From Phyto melanocephala (Eukaryota > Arthropoda > Insecta > Diptera > Rhinophoridae), in assembly GCA_941918925.1 (NCBI GenBank), contig OW799234.1, positions 43,616,412 to 43,680,411 of the forward strand: a DNA stretch of 64,000 nt, given 5' to 3'. The stretch's first letter is position 1. Every line of letters starts with the position of its first letter. This document shows, in pieces, positions 21,141 through 32,375 of this stretch. Position numbers and translations under genes: made by a program. Below the pieces are notes generated by a model that was not told the origin of the DNA, ran no database searches, and was given only the letters and a program-made list of their open reading frames with translations.

Positions 21141-23761
21141 AAATTTTAATTTAATTTATTGTCTATAGATTATAAATCCTTACAGACTAAAGTATGTAAA
21201 ATAACAAAACAAAATTAAGGTTATATATAAAATAATATTCTATAATAATTCAACGATTGAAATATAAAATGATATTTCTTTTAACAATTTCTTTACTTTT
21301 ATTAAGGCCAATAAGGTGATAATAATTATTAAAGTTTTTACATATACGACGAAGAGGATCATTATTAGCATAGTTGGATCCATAGTATTTTAAGTTAATA
21401 AAACGGAAATTTCGAGTTGGTCTGGTTAGAACATTAAAAGATATTTTACTTAGCAGGAATTCAGAGTCGATATCGCCTTGAATTAGGCCCAGCACAAAGG
21501 AAAAACTCAGCATTGAACGACGACTTTTTAAAGTTGGTAATTTTATAAGACAGAGTTTGCTTTCGTATGAAGGTAGTAAAAACGAATTCCATCCAAGGCC
21601 ACGAAGACAAAATATTAAAAACTACTTTTGTACAGACTCGATACTATCAATATGAATATTATAGCAAGGATCCCAAATAATCGATCCATATTCTAGAATA
21701 GGTCGAACTAACGATGAACATAATTGTTTTGTAATATAAGGATCTAGAAATTCCTTGCACCACCTCTTCATAAATCCAAGTACACCATTTGCTTTGTTAA
21801 CAATTAAAGAAATATGGTCACGAAAATTTAATTGGTGATCAAGCAAAATACCAAGATCAAGAGAATTCAGAACTTTATCAAGTTTACACTCATTAATGAA
21901 ATAAAATAAATCCAATTTTTTAATTCTGAAAAAGGACATATGCTTACATTTTTTTATATTCAGCTCCATTAAGTTGATTTCACACCAATTTACCAATTTG
22001 CCAATATCAGATTGAAGGAAAAGTTGATCTTCGGGATTATTTGAAGAACGAAAAATTTTGACATCATCGGCATACATCAAAACTTTAGAGTGCTGAATAA
22101 CTGAAGGTAGATCGTTTATGAATAAGGTAAATAAAATAGGACCAAGGTGGCTACCTTGCGGAACACCAGAAGGAACTTTGATAGCATTAGACGTAGCACT
22201 TCCATACTTAACTTGTTGAGTTCTTAAAGACAAGTATGATCTTAACCATTTTATTGTCATATCCGTAAATCCCATTAATGACAATTTGTTAAGCAAGAGA
22301 TCATGGTTTACCTTATCAAAAGCTTTACTAAAATCTGTGTAGATAGCATCAGTTTGCATATTATTTATAAAACCGTCATTTATTGTAGTAGTTAGCTCCA
22401 AAATATTAGACGTTGTAGAGCGATGTTTACAAAAACCATGTTGGCACGGTGACAAAATCGAAGAAATTTGATAGTATAAATTATCAGTTAAAATTTTTTC
22501 AAAAAGTTTGGGAATATCACTCAGCTTAGCAATGCCACGATAATTTGATATCTCAATTTTGCTTCCATTTTTAAACAACGGAATTATATACGATAATTTC
22601 CAAATCAATGGTACGTATCCTAATTTAATGGATTTGTTAAAGATAGCAGTAAGCGGGTAACATAAATTTTCTGCACAATTTTTTAGAACGCAATTTGGTA
22701 TTTCATCTGGACCAGCATTAAACGAATTATTTAGTGATAATAAATTTGAAAGAGTCGTTTTGTAAGTAATAAAAGAGAATTGTACATCAGATGATTGAGG
22801 TATATTAAATGGGTAAGATGTTATGTTATTATATACTTTTTTAGAGTAAGTAGTTGAAAAAAAATCAGCAAACAAATTGGAAATAGAAACGTCATCATCA
22901 GCGTCATTTGATCCATATTTATAGTATTTAGGATTAACGGACGATCGCCGTTTAGAGTTCACAAATTTATAAAACGATTTAGGATTTGATCTCATTTTCG
23001 ACTTCATACGGATTATATAGTTGTCGTATGCAGATTTATTTGCCAAATTGTAGTAAGAACGAGCAATACAGTATTTGGTATATTCTACAGATGATCCGGT
23101 CCTTTTATATTTCTTATATAACTTGTTTTTCCTGTTTTTAATAGTTCGGAGATACTTATTATTCCAGGGTGGCCCAACATTGTTATTTCTAATTGTAATT
23201 TTTGGGACAGTTTCAGAAATGCAGCGGCGTAGTGTTGAATAGAAGAGATAAACAACATCATCTAAGTTTTCGATAGAGATTATACTATCCCAGTTAACGT
23301 TTGATAGCAAAGAGCTAAGCCTCTGATAGTTTGCACGAGAAAAGCAAAAAACTTTATGGGGTTTAATTTTGTTAGGAAGTAAAACAGGTAAGCTTAATAA
23401 ATGAAATATTTCCAATTTTAATGTCGGATGATAACGATCTTCAGGGTAAGTAACGGGAAGTGTTTTATGTCGGCTGGTTGACAAATGCAAGATCAAGAAG
23501 TTTTCCATTAATATTGTTTGCATAGTTAATTTGAAAAAGTCCATAGCTTGTGAGTGAGTGAATAAATTTATTTGAAACTGTAGGAATTAGATAGTTTATT
23601 TCTGAAGATTTATTCCACGATATGTTAGGTAGATTAAAATCTCCCAAAACAATAAATAAATCAGATGGAATAGATTGTTGCAAAACAAATTCAATGGCAA
23701 AGATGTGATTATTGTATAGATCCAGAGAAGAGTTTGGAGGAATGTATGAGCACGTAATATA

Positions 23762-24682
23762 AAGGGTGTTTTTTTAAGCCCGATAGAACTTGAAATTGTA
23801 AAAAATAACACAAAAAATTAAATTGTAATCAAAATTTTTTTTTTATTCGAAAGATCAATACGTGACATTAACATTTGAAAATGATTTCGGGCATTTGGGC
23901 ACCGCGGCTGTTCTTGACGAAGCGCATTCTGGACGTCCAATTTTGGCCCATTTTTCCGAGCACTGCTGGCCGTATGTCACGAATAACACGAACAATGCTG
24001 GCCTCCAAGGCGTCAATTGTTGCTGGTTTATCAGCATAAACCAGTGACTTCACGTAGCCCCACAGGAAATAATCGAGAGGTGTCAAATCGCACGACCTTG
24101 GAGGCCAATTGACAGGTCCATTTCTCGAAATCAACTTATCGCCAAATTTTGATTTCAATAAGTCGATGGTTGCGTTCGCCGTATGGCACGTAGCGCCATC
24201 CTGTTGAAACCACATCTCCTCCGTATCAATGTCATCCATATTTTCAAACAAAAAATCATTGATCATGGTGCGGTAACGATCTCCATTGACCGTAACGCGA
24301 GCTCCGGCCTCATTTTTGAAGAAATAAGGTCCGATGATGCCACCAGCGTGAAAACCGCACCAAACGGTGCATTTTTCTGGATGTAATGGAGTCTGTAGGG
24401 TCTCTTGTGGATTGGTCTCGCTCCATATGCGGCAATTTTGCTTATTAACAAACCCGTTAAGCCAAAAATGCGCCTCATCGCTGAACACAATTTTGCGATA
24501 AAATTGGACGTCCAGAATGCGCTTCGTCAAGAACAGCCGCGGTGCCCATATGCCCGAAATCAGTTTCAAATGTAAATGTCACGTATTGATCTTTCGAATA
24601 AAAAAAAAATTTTGATTACAATTTAATTTTTTGTGTTATTTTTTACAATTTCAAGTTCTATCGGGCTTAAAAAAACACCCTT
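23762..24682 (-). mobile_element. DD41D mariner with 183-bp inverted arms (rearranged copy)
   Basis: Bounded by TA on both sides (23760-23761 and 24683-24684), starting AAGGGTGTTTTTTTAAGCCC. The arms 23762-23944 and 24500-24682 are near-perfect inverted copies of each other. This is far longer than normal mariner ends because the right arm is an inverted duplicate of the transposase 3' coding end plus the terminus. Inserted in the LINE endonuclease gene. Confidence 0.93.
23868..24569 (-). pseudogene. DD41D mariner transposase, catalytic domain only
   Basis: 233 codons. First catalytic Asp in IVFSDEAHFW, second in MWFQQDGATCHTA, third in CDLTPLDYFLWG. I count 41 residues between the second and the third (the Asp of PLDYF), which fits the rosa/VS (DD41D) group of the IS630-Tc1-mariner superfamily. 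The three acidic residues and C-terminus are present. The N-terminal helix-turn-helix domains are absent: the first 20 or so codons are antisense of the gene's own 3' end, created by the inverted duplication. It cannot bind its ends normally. Confidence 0.9.
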
Positions 24683-25016
24683 TATAAATTTGTATTTCTC
24701 AGTCGAATTTTTACAGCGACAAATTCGATGTCATCGTTAAGTATAACATTGATTTCTTCACAACGAAAATTGTTATGTGCGGCAATGAGCACACCTCCAC
24801 CCAACTTATGTGATCGATCATGTCTGAATATTTGGTATTTTGAAGATAATATTTCGTTGTTATTAATACATTTCTTATCGTTTAACCAGGTTTCAGTAAA
24901 GACAATGATGTGGTATGAAAAATCAAAACTGTTTGCATAAAGAGTGGTTAATTTCGTATTAAGGACACGGACATTTTGGTAAACAATATTAATAAGATTA
25001 TCGGTAGAAAAATTAT

Positions 25017-26046
25017 TTAGTTTTTTTGGGTATTATTTTGAGTAGGTAAATAAACGATATCAGAACGAGAAGCATTTCTATATTCATATTCGCGTATTAT
25101 AGCATTGGGTGGCCAAAACTCAGGATTGACAATAATATTAAAATATTCCTCTGGTACGATGATTTTAAAAGAAGATTTACTCCGTTTTTCCGAATTGTTG
25201 AATTTAAAAACAGATAATTCACAATCATATCCAAGATTTAATTTAATGTAGTCAGCAACAGCGTTAGAAGTAGTATCAGATGAAAAACGAGCAGCAAAAA
25301 TTGTTTTGTTTGGAGAAATTACTTTAAGTATTGCAGGATTATTTAACGGACTAGAAACCACAGCCGGAGGATGTGAATTAATTTGTTGAATGTCGTTTTT
25401 AAAATTTATATTACTTGCAATCTGTTGAATACGATTAGTATTAGGTTGTAATATTTCGGTGTTATGAGGGAGAGACGATGAAAATTTGTTTGTTTCATGG
25501 AAAACATCACTGGAGCATAACGAGGGATTAGTTTTCGGATTTTGAGATGGTTTTACAGGTACATTAACTATGGAAGAAATAGTAGACGGACTCGGACGTG
25601 GTAAATTATCGGAAGTGTTTTGATCAACAGAAGAGTTGTTAGTAGACATAACAGGAGGTGAAGAGTTTATTTAAAGTTAGAGTTGTTTTCTTTCTTTTGG
25701 GCGAGAATGACGCATTATCAAACAATGCTTTGAATTTTAAAAATCTTTGGGATAAACATTTTAGATCGTTATTTATGCCGACAAATTCATCTCGCGCATT
25801 TTTAAAAAATGAATAAAATTCAACATCATAAATAATACATTTTTTACAGCACCAACGTAAGCCTTTATCTTCACGAAGATTGTCTGCAGTTCGTGCTGCC
25901 AAGTCCACATATTTTGCATGATAAACTGCGTTGCACAGCCAACAGGAAATCATTGGATCATCCGCCTTATTTCTGCACTTTGGTTTAGAACAACTCATAT
26001 TGAAAAGAAAAAATATACGTATCAGCACAGTTAATAAATTGTACAA
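25017..26046 (-). pseudogene. LINE copy 2 ORF1: PHD-type zinc finger and RRM-like part (frameshifted)
   Basis: Two overlapping frames make one ORF1. The first, 26046-25639, encodes a zinc-binding module with CSKPKCRNKADDPMISCWLC then YHAKYVD and WCCKKC, a PHD-like C/H pattern seen in ORF1 of several insect Jockey/CR1 elements. The second, 25649-25017, encodes a Ser/Asn/Pro-rich linker and a C-terminal region (TIFAARFSSDTTSNAVADYI to ASRSDIVYLPTQ) plausibly forming the nucleic-acid-binding fold of ORF1p. They are separated by a frameshift near 25645. ORF1p would package LINE RNA. Confidence 0.75.
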
Positions 26047-26366
26047 AAATGTATTTAATTTTTATTTAATTTTATTTGAGCGCGTATATTGAGGTATAAG
26101 TGTAATTTATTGTATTAAAAATAAAAAAAGTATTTGTTATTGTAAACGAGAGAAATAAAAACACTTGCAATTTTATTGTTGTAAATATTGATGAACTGTT
26201 GTGTTTGTTTGTATTATTTTTATTTTCGATTTTTAATTTTTATTTACAAGCAAAAGAAACAAGTTCAAATGTACTTATGTATGTATGTATATGAATGTTA
26301 TATATAAGTTTTTTAGTTTTATGAGTCTTACAGAAAATAAAACGATTTAGGACAGAGCGTAATTAA

Positions 26367-27138
26367 AACAAGTAAAAGCGCTATATTCGGCCGTGCCGAA
26401 TCTTATATACCCTTCACAACGTGTAGTCATGCAATAACAGTAAATTCACGTATGTATGTTAAAAAAAAACAAAAAAAAAATAAAAAATTAAAAAAAAATT
26501 AAAAAAAAAAATTTAAAAAAAAAATTAAAAAAAAAAAAATTATTATATACATATATAATATATATAAAACAAAAAAAGAGTAAAAAAAAAATTAAAAAAA
26601 AAAAAATAAAAAAAAATAATAATAAAAATATATATAATATATTAAATAATAAATAAAAAAAAAATAAAAAAAAAATTAAAAAAAAAAATTTTAAAAAAAT
26701 TTAAAAAAAAATTTTTTTGCCTCAGCTGGGATTCGATGCCACGTTTTCTCTAACCAGTATACACGTTTGTATGTATGTATGTTGTTGTTGTAATGTTGTT
26801 TTTATGAAAAGAAAATCGAGGTGGTCGTGGGTTTTTGCTCATATCTCAGTTGTTTATGTACCGATGTTTCTGATTTTCAATACCGATCTACTCCCGAATA
26901 TTTCTGATATTTTAATACCTTACCCGGGTCCAACCTATGTCGGGGGGCTTCAAAAAGTTGATTTCAACATACACACGGACAGACGGTCAGACGGACAGAC
27001 GGTCAGGGCTTAATCGACTCCTCTATTCATAAGCTTTCAGAAAATATATACTTTATGGGGTCGGAAATGAAAATTGTAGAAATTTCACACGGAATGACAA
27101 ACCTATATATACCCTTTTTCACTGTGTGAAGGGTATAA
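26367..27138 (-). mobile_element. DINE-1/INE-1-like element, copy F (complete)
   Basis: Starts AACAAGTAAAAGCGCTATAT with the TTCGGCCGTGCCGAA hairpin and has an expanded A-rich core (about 26460-26710). It carries the tRNA-like CTCAGCTGGGATTCGATGCC and ends CTATATATACCCTTTTTCAC then TGTGAAGGGTATAAA, which folds into a terminal stem. Confidence 0.9.
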
Positions 27139-27176
27139 ACACGTTTAACTCGCATGATAATATAAATAAAATAAAA

Positions 27177-27346
27177 TAAAATTTTTTTGGCTCAGCTGGG
27201 ATTCGAAGCCACATTTATTCTAACGTGTACGTATGCACGTATTTTATATGGGATGAATGGTGATACAAACAATTGTTATTGCATGACTACACGTTGTGAA
27301 GGGTATATAAGATTCGGCACGGCCGAATATAGCACTGTTACTTGTT
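27177..27346 (+). mobile_element. DINE-1/INE-1-like element, copy G (3' part only)
   Basis: Begins at TTTTTTTGGCTCAGCTGGGA and ends with the hairpin ATTCGGCACGGCCGAAT and ATAGCACTGTTACTTGTT. A Helitron starts two bases later. Confidence 0.8.
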
Positions 27347-27347
27347 A

Positions 27348-27846
27348 TCTATATATATAAAAGTGAAACTCTGTGAGTGTGTGTGTTAGCTATAGACTCC
27401 GAAACTGTAAAACCGATCGGACTCAAACTTCGGCAAGTTGTTGGACACATACCAGAGAGTGTTTATGGGTGGAAAAAAGTGGGCGGGGCCACGCCCATAA
27501 AAATTAGTTATCAGTTTTAGCTACTTGCACTTGACCGATTTTTCTGAAACTTTGCACACATATTGAGCTGTCATGACTAAATAATTTCGTGATAAGAAAA
27601 GTGGGCAGGGCCACGCCCATAAAAGCAATTATAATTTTTAGGAACTTGCACTGATCCGATATTTCTGAAACTTTGCATACATATTGAGCTGTTATGACTT
27701 TACAACTTCGTGATTAGAAAAGTGGGCAATGCCACGCCCATAAAAAAAATTAAAATTTTTAGGTTTTTGCACTTGATATTCAATTAAAATTTAGAATGCA
27801 TTTCGATTCATTAAGGGGCGTAGCAATGCGCGCCGGGTTTGGCTAG
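27348..27846 (+). mobile_element. Small Helitron 1 (499 bp)
   Basis: Starts TCTATATATATAAAAGTGAA after an A and ends GCGCGCCGGGTTTGGCTAG before a T. The interior has three units about 121 bases apart, each with the palindromic core GTGGGC...GCCACGCCCATAA. Same family as 46148-46763, in opposite orientation. No coding capacity. Confidence 0.88.
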
Positions 27847-28372
27847 TTTAATATATTATTTATATTTTTATTTTTTTTTATTTTTTTTTTTTTTATATTT
27901 TTTTTTATTTTTTTTTTGTTTTATATTTATTATACATATATATTTTAATTATTTTTTTTAAATTTTTTTTTTAAAATACTTATAAACACATACGCATTCA
28001 TACGTATTTTTGATACATAAATAGTATTTGTTTTTTATTTTTTATTCACCTCATACAGATTGCGATTACCTCTGTTTAAGTTACGAAATAATTCATAGGT
28101 TTGCAGTATAGTGGGTGCACCACTAAACTATAAAACTGGAGGTTCGCTGTTCGATACCACTTTCTTTAGTGTTTGCTGAAATTTTTATTTTTTTTATTTT
28201 TTTAACATTTCGATGTTCAAATGTCAACATGAGTAGTATATGAAATATGACTAGCAAAATACGATGCACTATGAAAAAAAAACTAAACTAAATACATATC
28301 TATTTTTATGTATTTTTCCCATTGAGTAGCTAGTATTTTTTAATTAAACTACATACGTAAATTTATTATTTT
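27847..28372. other. T/A-rich core remnant and a tRNA-like patch, no gene
   Basis: The first part resembles the A/T core of DINE-like copies interrupted by Helitron 1. At about 28105-28160 TATAGTGGGTGCACCACTAA followed by GGTTCGCTGTTCGATACC resembles a degenerate tRNA D-arm/T-arm pair, possibly a SINE head; no acceptor stem is visible. Confidence 0.45.
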
Positions 28373-28524
28373 ACAATGGGATGTTTTTATATATATATGT
28401 TTTTTTAAGTATGTACGTATTTCATATGAGATGAATGGTGATACAAACTATTGTTATTGCATGACTACACGTTGTGAAGGGTATATAAGATTCGGCACGG
28501 CCGAATATAGCACTCTTACTTGTT
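28373..28524 (+). mobile_element. DINE-1/INE-1-like element, copy H (3' end)
   Basis: ACAATGGGATGTTTTTATAT, the GATGAATGGTGATACAAACT block, GTGAAGGGTATATAAG, the ATTCGGCACGGCCGAAT hairpin and ATAGCACTCTTACTTGTT. The start is lost. Confidence 0.85.
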
Positions 28525-28545
28525 TTTTTTACTGGTGGGGGACTA

Positions 28546-28640
28546 ATGTAGTGTCCTACTACATAATGCAGACTTCATACTTATTTACTTATGTATTTGT
28601 TTTAAACTTTGTATGTTCATATTTTTATATTTAATCGAGT
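28546..28640 (+). repeat. Possible LTR edge shared with 19806-19890
   Basis: TGTAGTGTCCTACTACATAA follows the purine-rich GGTGGGGGACTAA, as an LTR follows a polypurine tract. The first 80 bases are nearly identical to those at 19806. The end of the putative LTR is not evident. Confidence 0.45.
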
Positions 28641-28767
28641 TAGATATATTTTGTTTGTTTTGTTAAAATGTCCTTTATATTTTCATTATAAATAAAATTT
28701 TGAAACAGCAAAACGTTTTTTTATAAAATTGTTTAATTTTAATTAATTGATTTATCAAACAACTTTA

Positions 28768-28960
28768 GCTGTCAACACATTATAACCCAGATTTGCCTAT
28801 CAAGGGTGCAGCAGATGCATCAGGTAAAGGTATTTGTGCATTCATATGTCATGTTTATTCAGACAAATCAGAAAAAGTAATTGCCCATGCTTCACGTCCA
28901 CTTACTCTAACAAAGAAGAACTATTCTTAGATAGAAAGAGAGAGCAAATGCTGGAATAGC
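28768..28960 (+). pseudogene. Ty3/gypsy RNase H fragment
   Basis: The plus strand encodes LPIKGAADASGKGICAFICH and KVIAHASRPLTLTKKNYS, then a stop: an RNase H domain start of the K02A2.6-like gypsy type. It may be the displaced partner of the Gag-protease fragment at 18166-19255. Confidence 0.75.
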
Positions 28961-29001
28961 AGATTTTTTTTCCAAAAAATTTTAAAAGGGGTTTGTGATC
29001 A

Positions 29002-29565
29002 GTGCACAAAATTAATTATCTTCCATATACATATAAGTATAACCATGAAACTAAGTCATTGACTTATATATCGGGAGTATCGGAAAGGATAAAAAAATCT
29101 AAGGTTTTTGACACTGATAAATATGGGATGGCCTATAAAACGGTTAATACAATAGGTAATGTATTTAGTAATACAAAATACAGAATACAAAAATGGGATG
29201 GATCTAATTTAGTATATACGATACCTTGTGGTGGTAATGATAGTGAGAAATGTAGTAAAGTCTTTTAAGGTACGACTAAAAATAAACTTAAAACTAGAAT
29301 TTCTGGACAAAAGTCAGACCAAAGGCATAGGGATAATATAAATTCACAAAAGACAGCATTATCCTCTCATTGTTCTAAATTAAATCACTTTCCAAATTTT
29401 GAAAATGTTTTAGTTTTAAACACAGATTACCAAATTTATTATAAGCGTAGATTTATGTTAGAAATGTTACAAATTATTAATGTACCAGTAACACATAGAA
29501 TTAACTATAAGGCAGACACTGATAATGTTGCTCAGAGTTACATACATTTAATAGATAAAAAATAA
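29002..29565 (+). pseudogene. Penelope-like element fragment 2 (GIY-YIG end)
   Basis: From 29002 the frame gives LTYISGVSERIKKSKVFDTD, KWDGSNLVYTIPCGGNDSEK and CSKVF, then a stop at the second part of the GIY-YIG signature (VF-stop-GTTKNKLKTRI). It continues with TALSSHCSKLNHFPNFENVL and MLQIINVPVTHRINYKADTD to 29565. Sequence differs strongly from the Penelope-like fragment at 11.5-12.3 kb, so it is another family. The RT domain is absent and the active-site region carries a nonsense mutation. Confidence 0.8.
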
Positions 29566-29925
29566 CACATTACATATACATATGCACACATAGTTTCCTA
29601 TATAATACATATTATTGAGCTGTTTGTTAATTTTTAAGTTAGTACTTTTTTACACAATTTTTTCATATGACAAAATGTTGAAATTTACATGTTAAATGTT
29701 TTCAAAAGTTTGTTATTTAAATTTATTATTTTTTCACACAAAAATTTTTTTACAAAAAATTAAAACAAATATTTCCTAACGTACTACACAACGGAGTAGC
29801 GAAATATTGAAAGAATTAATAAAAATTAAAGATATTACTTAAATAATTAAAAGACCTTGAGCTGAAATAATTTTAGTTAATATTTAAATTAAAAAAGGTA
29901 AAAAAAACTAAATAATTATTGTATA
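29566..29925. other. AT-rich sequence, no gene
   Basis: Probably the 3' UTR of the Penelope-like fragment running into unique AT-rich sequence. No feature recognised. Confidence 0.5.
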
Positions 29926-30317
29926 CTAGCTTGTGCCCGCGACTTCGTCTGCGTAGTTATAGGGATAAATAGAAGACTTAGTATTATCCTAAATTGTTAT
30001 ATTATATGTTTGTCAAATTTATCCAAACATTCACATTTATTATACCTATTAGTAGGATTATTAATTTGAAAATTTGAAAATAGAAAAAAAAAGTCAAAAC
30101 TTGCAACAAAAATAAAAATTTTACAAAACAAACAACCCGTTTAGGCTGTGATGATGAGTTTGCCAACGACTTCGCCTGGTTATCGTGATAAAATATCCTA
30201 TGTGTTAACTTAGGTTGTTATCTATCTATGTGCCGAATTTCATTTAGTTCCGTTCAGCCGTTTTTGCGTGATTGAGTAACAAATATCCAAACATTCACAT
30301 TTATTATATTAGTAAGA
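29926..30317 (-). mobile_element. Small Helitron 4 (392 bp)
   Basis: On the minus strand it starts TCTTACTAATATAATAAATG after an A and ends ACGAAGTCGCGGGCACAAGC then TAG before a T, matching Helitron rules. Inside is the CAATCACGCAAAAACGGCTG patch typical of small insect Helitrons. A different family from Helitrons 1-3. Confidence 0.8.
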
Positions 30318-30475
30318 TAATTTCTGAAAGCTTATGACTAGGGGAGTCGATTGAGCTAAGTTCGTCAATCCGAGTGTTGGTTGCAATCATATTTTAAAAG
30401 CCCCCACATGTTACTGAGATCTGTATTTGGAGTCAATCTTTTGCAAATATTCAGGGCGGTTATTATAACTTGCCG
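30318..30475 (+). mobile_element. Diverged DINE-like fragment
   Basis: TTTCTGAAAGCTTATGACTA, GGGGAGTCGATTGAGCTAAG and AAAGCCCCCACATGTTACTG match the middle of DINE-like copies but are more diverged than the others. Both ends are missing. Confidence 0.7.
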
Positions 30476-30529
30476 ACAAAGTTAATATTAATAAAAGGTA
30501 ACGTTTGTTAACGTGAGCAATAAACTGAC

Positions 30530-30740
30530 CATCTCCTCCAGTTACAAACGTTGATTCAGGCACCGCAAGTCGACCTATACCTCTGTATAGGAAGTCGGAG
30601 ACACTCGAACAATAAATAAAAATTCAGTTTAATGGTTCTCCTCCAGTTATAAAGCGTTGGTTCAGGTACCGCAAGTCGACCTATACCATTGTATAGGAAG
30701 TCGGAGACATCTGAATAATAATTACTGCTGAGTTTTATGG
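30530..30740 (+). repeat. 107-bp tandem repeat with a short palindrome
   Basis: Two full units, each with CTCCTCCAGTTA, AGTCGACCTATACC, a 4-base loop and GTATAGGAAGTCGGAGACA; shortened relatives (CTCCTTCAGTCACA, CTCCTCCAGTCACA) follow to about 30835. The stem is GACCTATAC/GTATAGG. A single copy occurs at 13457. The location upstream of the I-clade LINE suggests it could be its 5' UTR repeats, unproven. Confidence 0.65.
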
Positions 30741-31339
30741 AACTCCTTCAGTCACATTGAAATTCAGTTTATATGGTAAATACTCCTCCAGTCACAAGTA
30801 AATTAAGTTTATTTGATACTCCTCCAATTAAAATTAAAGCACGCGGTTAACTATAGAATAGTCTGAACACTGTATCCAAAGCACAGTTACGTGACGCCAC
30901 ACAGTTAACCACGCGAGAGTGAGACGCAAATCTCTCGAAGTCAGATAAAAAGGGACAACCTGATTGCCATTAATGGATAATGGGAAAAACGCGCGAGCTC
31001 TTGACCCAACCAGAGCTGAATCACGACTGTGTTTTAAAATGTAAATATAAAAAAAATTCAGCTGATTTGATACGAATACCTTATGTATATGCTTTTAACC
31101 TCTCTGTAAAATAAGTTGTATCTTTTTTTTAAATATGGCAGCACCAAAACAAATACTGACTATATTGAACAAATTAATTTTTTTTTTAAAAACAAAGTGC
31201 ACTTCTCTTTTTTAGCTTGTGGCGTACGGTAGCCTTTTTTCTTGTCTTCTTGTTGATGTCTCTCATACATCTTCACAATCGGACTTTGAAAATTTTTCCA
31301 ATCCAATTTATCCTAAAATTTTAAAAAATTACGTGAAAA

Positions 31340-32375
31340 TGTGAAGAGAACTAACTCTAATCTGGACGTATCGACACCCTTGGTCAAGAATAGCAGAGTT
31401 TCTGCTTAGAAATCATCAGTTGTATCCAAACACAGTGTGTCCCTAACCGATCTGAACAAGGCTGTGCCTGAATTTCTGGCCAACTTAAGATCGAAGATGT
31501 CTGTGTCTAAGAGTTTGGAAATGGATGTAGTTCCAGAGGCTGTTAATGATATGAGTGAATGTGTGATTCAAAATGCAAATGGTGATGTAGAATGCAAGGC
31601 TGGTTCTTTGAAATTGAATTTATACCCCCAGGGGCATGAAAGTGATTACTTACAGCTACTGAAACTGGCAATGAAAAAATTCGTAATTCTCTTTTTCTCT
31701 ATCGTAAAATCAGGAAGTTTAAGGTAAGTGGCATTCGTTTGATTACTCCTATAGGCAGGATACTACACCGTGTGAAATTCGATTCGATGTTGAGCGCTAA
31801 TGAGTTTTTAGCCCAGAATGTTGGCCAGGTTGGCCTTAAGGCATTTATTCCTGATAATTTTATTTATTCTTATGGTGTTATACATGGTATTCCATTAGAC
31901 TTGACTGATGAATATATTCGTGAGTATGCCACCTCTGACACTGCAATTGTGTCAGTTAAACGCTTCTTAAGAAAGGACAGGGACAATGGTGTAGAGACAC
32001 CGACTCTGTCTGTCAATATTGGCTTTCGATCTGGAAATATTCCAGAGCATATTTTTCTAGATTTCTCCTTAATTAGGGTTAGTGTTTATTATCCATCATT
32101 GCGTCAATGCCACAATTGTGGTCGTCTTGGACACACGTTCAAGGGCTTCCGCTCCAAGAAGAGATGTTTAAACTGCTCTAAGGAAGTATGTGATGGCAAT
32201 TGTATCAAAAAGTGTCTTTTATACGGTGGCATTAATCACTCCAGCGGAACGTAAACTATGCCCTAAGTGGTACGAGGAGGACGATATTTTGAAGATTATG
32301 ACCCTTAAGCGCGTCTCTAGGTCTGAGGTTATTAAATCGTATTCCACGAACCGTTTTGATATATTCAATGAATAG
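31340..32375 (+). pseudogene. I-like LINE ORF1 with CCHC knuckles
   Basis: Frames in sequence: NLDVSTPLVKNSRVSA and a stop, then the frame from 31437 to 31727. After a frameshift comes 31739-32254, which carries LITPIGRILHRVKFDSMLSA and PSLRQCHNCGRLGHTFKGF, then RCLNCSKEVCDGNCIKKC (consecutive zinc knuckles, as in Gag-like ORF1 proteins). A further shifted frame runs to 32375. It would coat the element RNA. Broken by at least two frameshifts and one stop. Confidence 0.82.

Larger units (their letters stand above)
21250..25015 (-). pseudogene. LINE copy 2 ORF2: endonuclease plus reverse transcriptase
   Basis: The apurinic-like endonuclease starts right after ORF1 (INIVYQNVRVLNTKL, FTETWLNDKK, GGGVLIAAHNNF at 24960-24740), is split by the mariner, and resumes with YITCSYIPPNSSLDLYN and FIVLGDFNLPNISW (23760-23600). 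A frameshift near 23470 leads into the long frame 23544-21622 with RT motifs YTDFSKAFDKVNH, SGVPQGSHLGPILF and MYADDVKIF. A nonsense codon at about 21621 (AAG to TAG relative to copy 1) separates the final part, 21513-21250. Function when intact: nicks target DNA and primes reverse transcription. Confidence 0.9.
21142..26350 (-). mobile_element. Jockey/CR1-type LINE, copy 2, nearly full length, with nested mariner
   Basis: Same family as copy 1. On the minus strand: 5' region (about 26350-26047), ORF1 (26046-25017), ORF2 with endonuclease and RT (about 25015-21250), a short 3' UTR and a CTATAGACAATAAA end followed by an A-rich tail at 21142. A 921-bp mariner sits in the endonuclease region. 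Without it the LINE is about 4.3 kb. The insertion target was the A-rich core of a DINE-like element. Confidence 0.9.

Noticed and set aside
28105..28165. A functional tRNA gene
   Set aside because: Only D-arm-like and T-arm-like patches are visible; no acceptor stem pairing.
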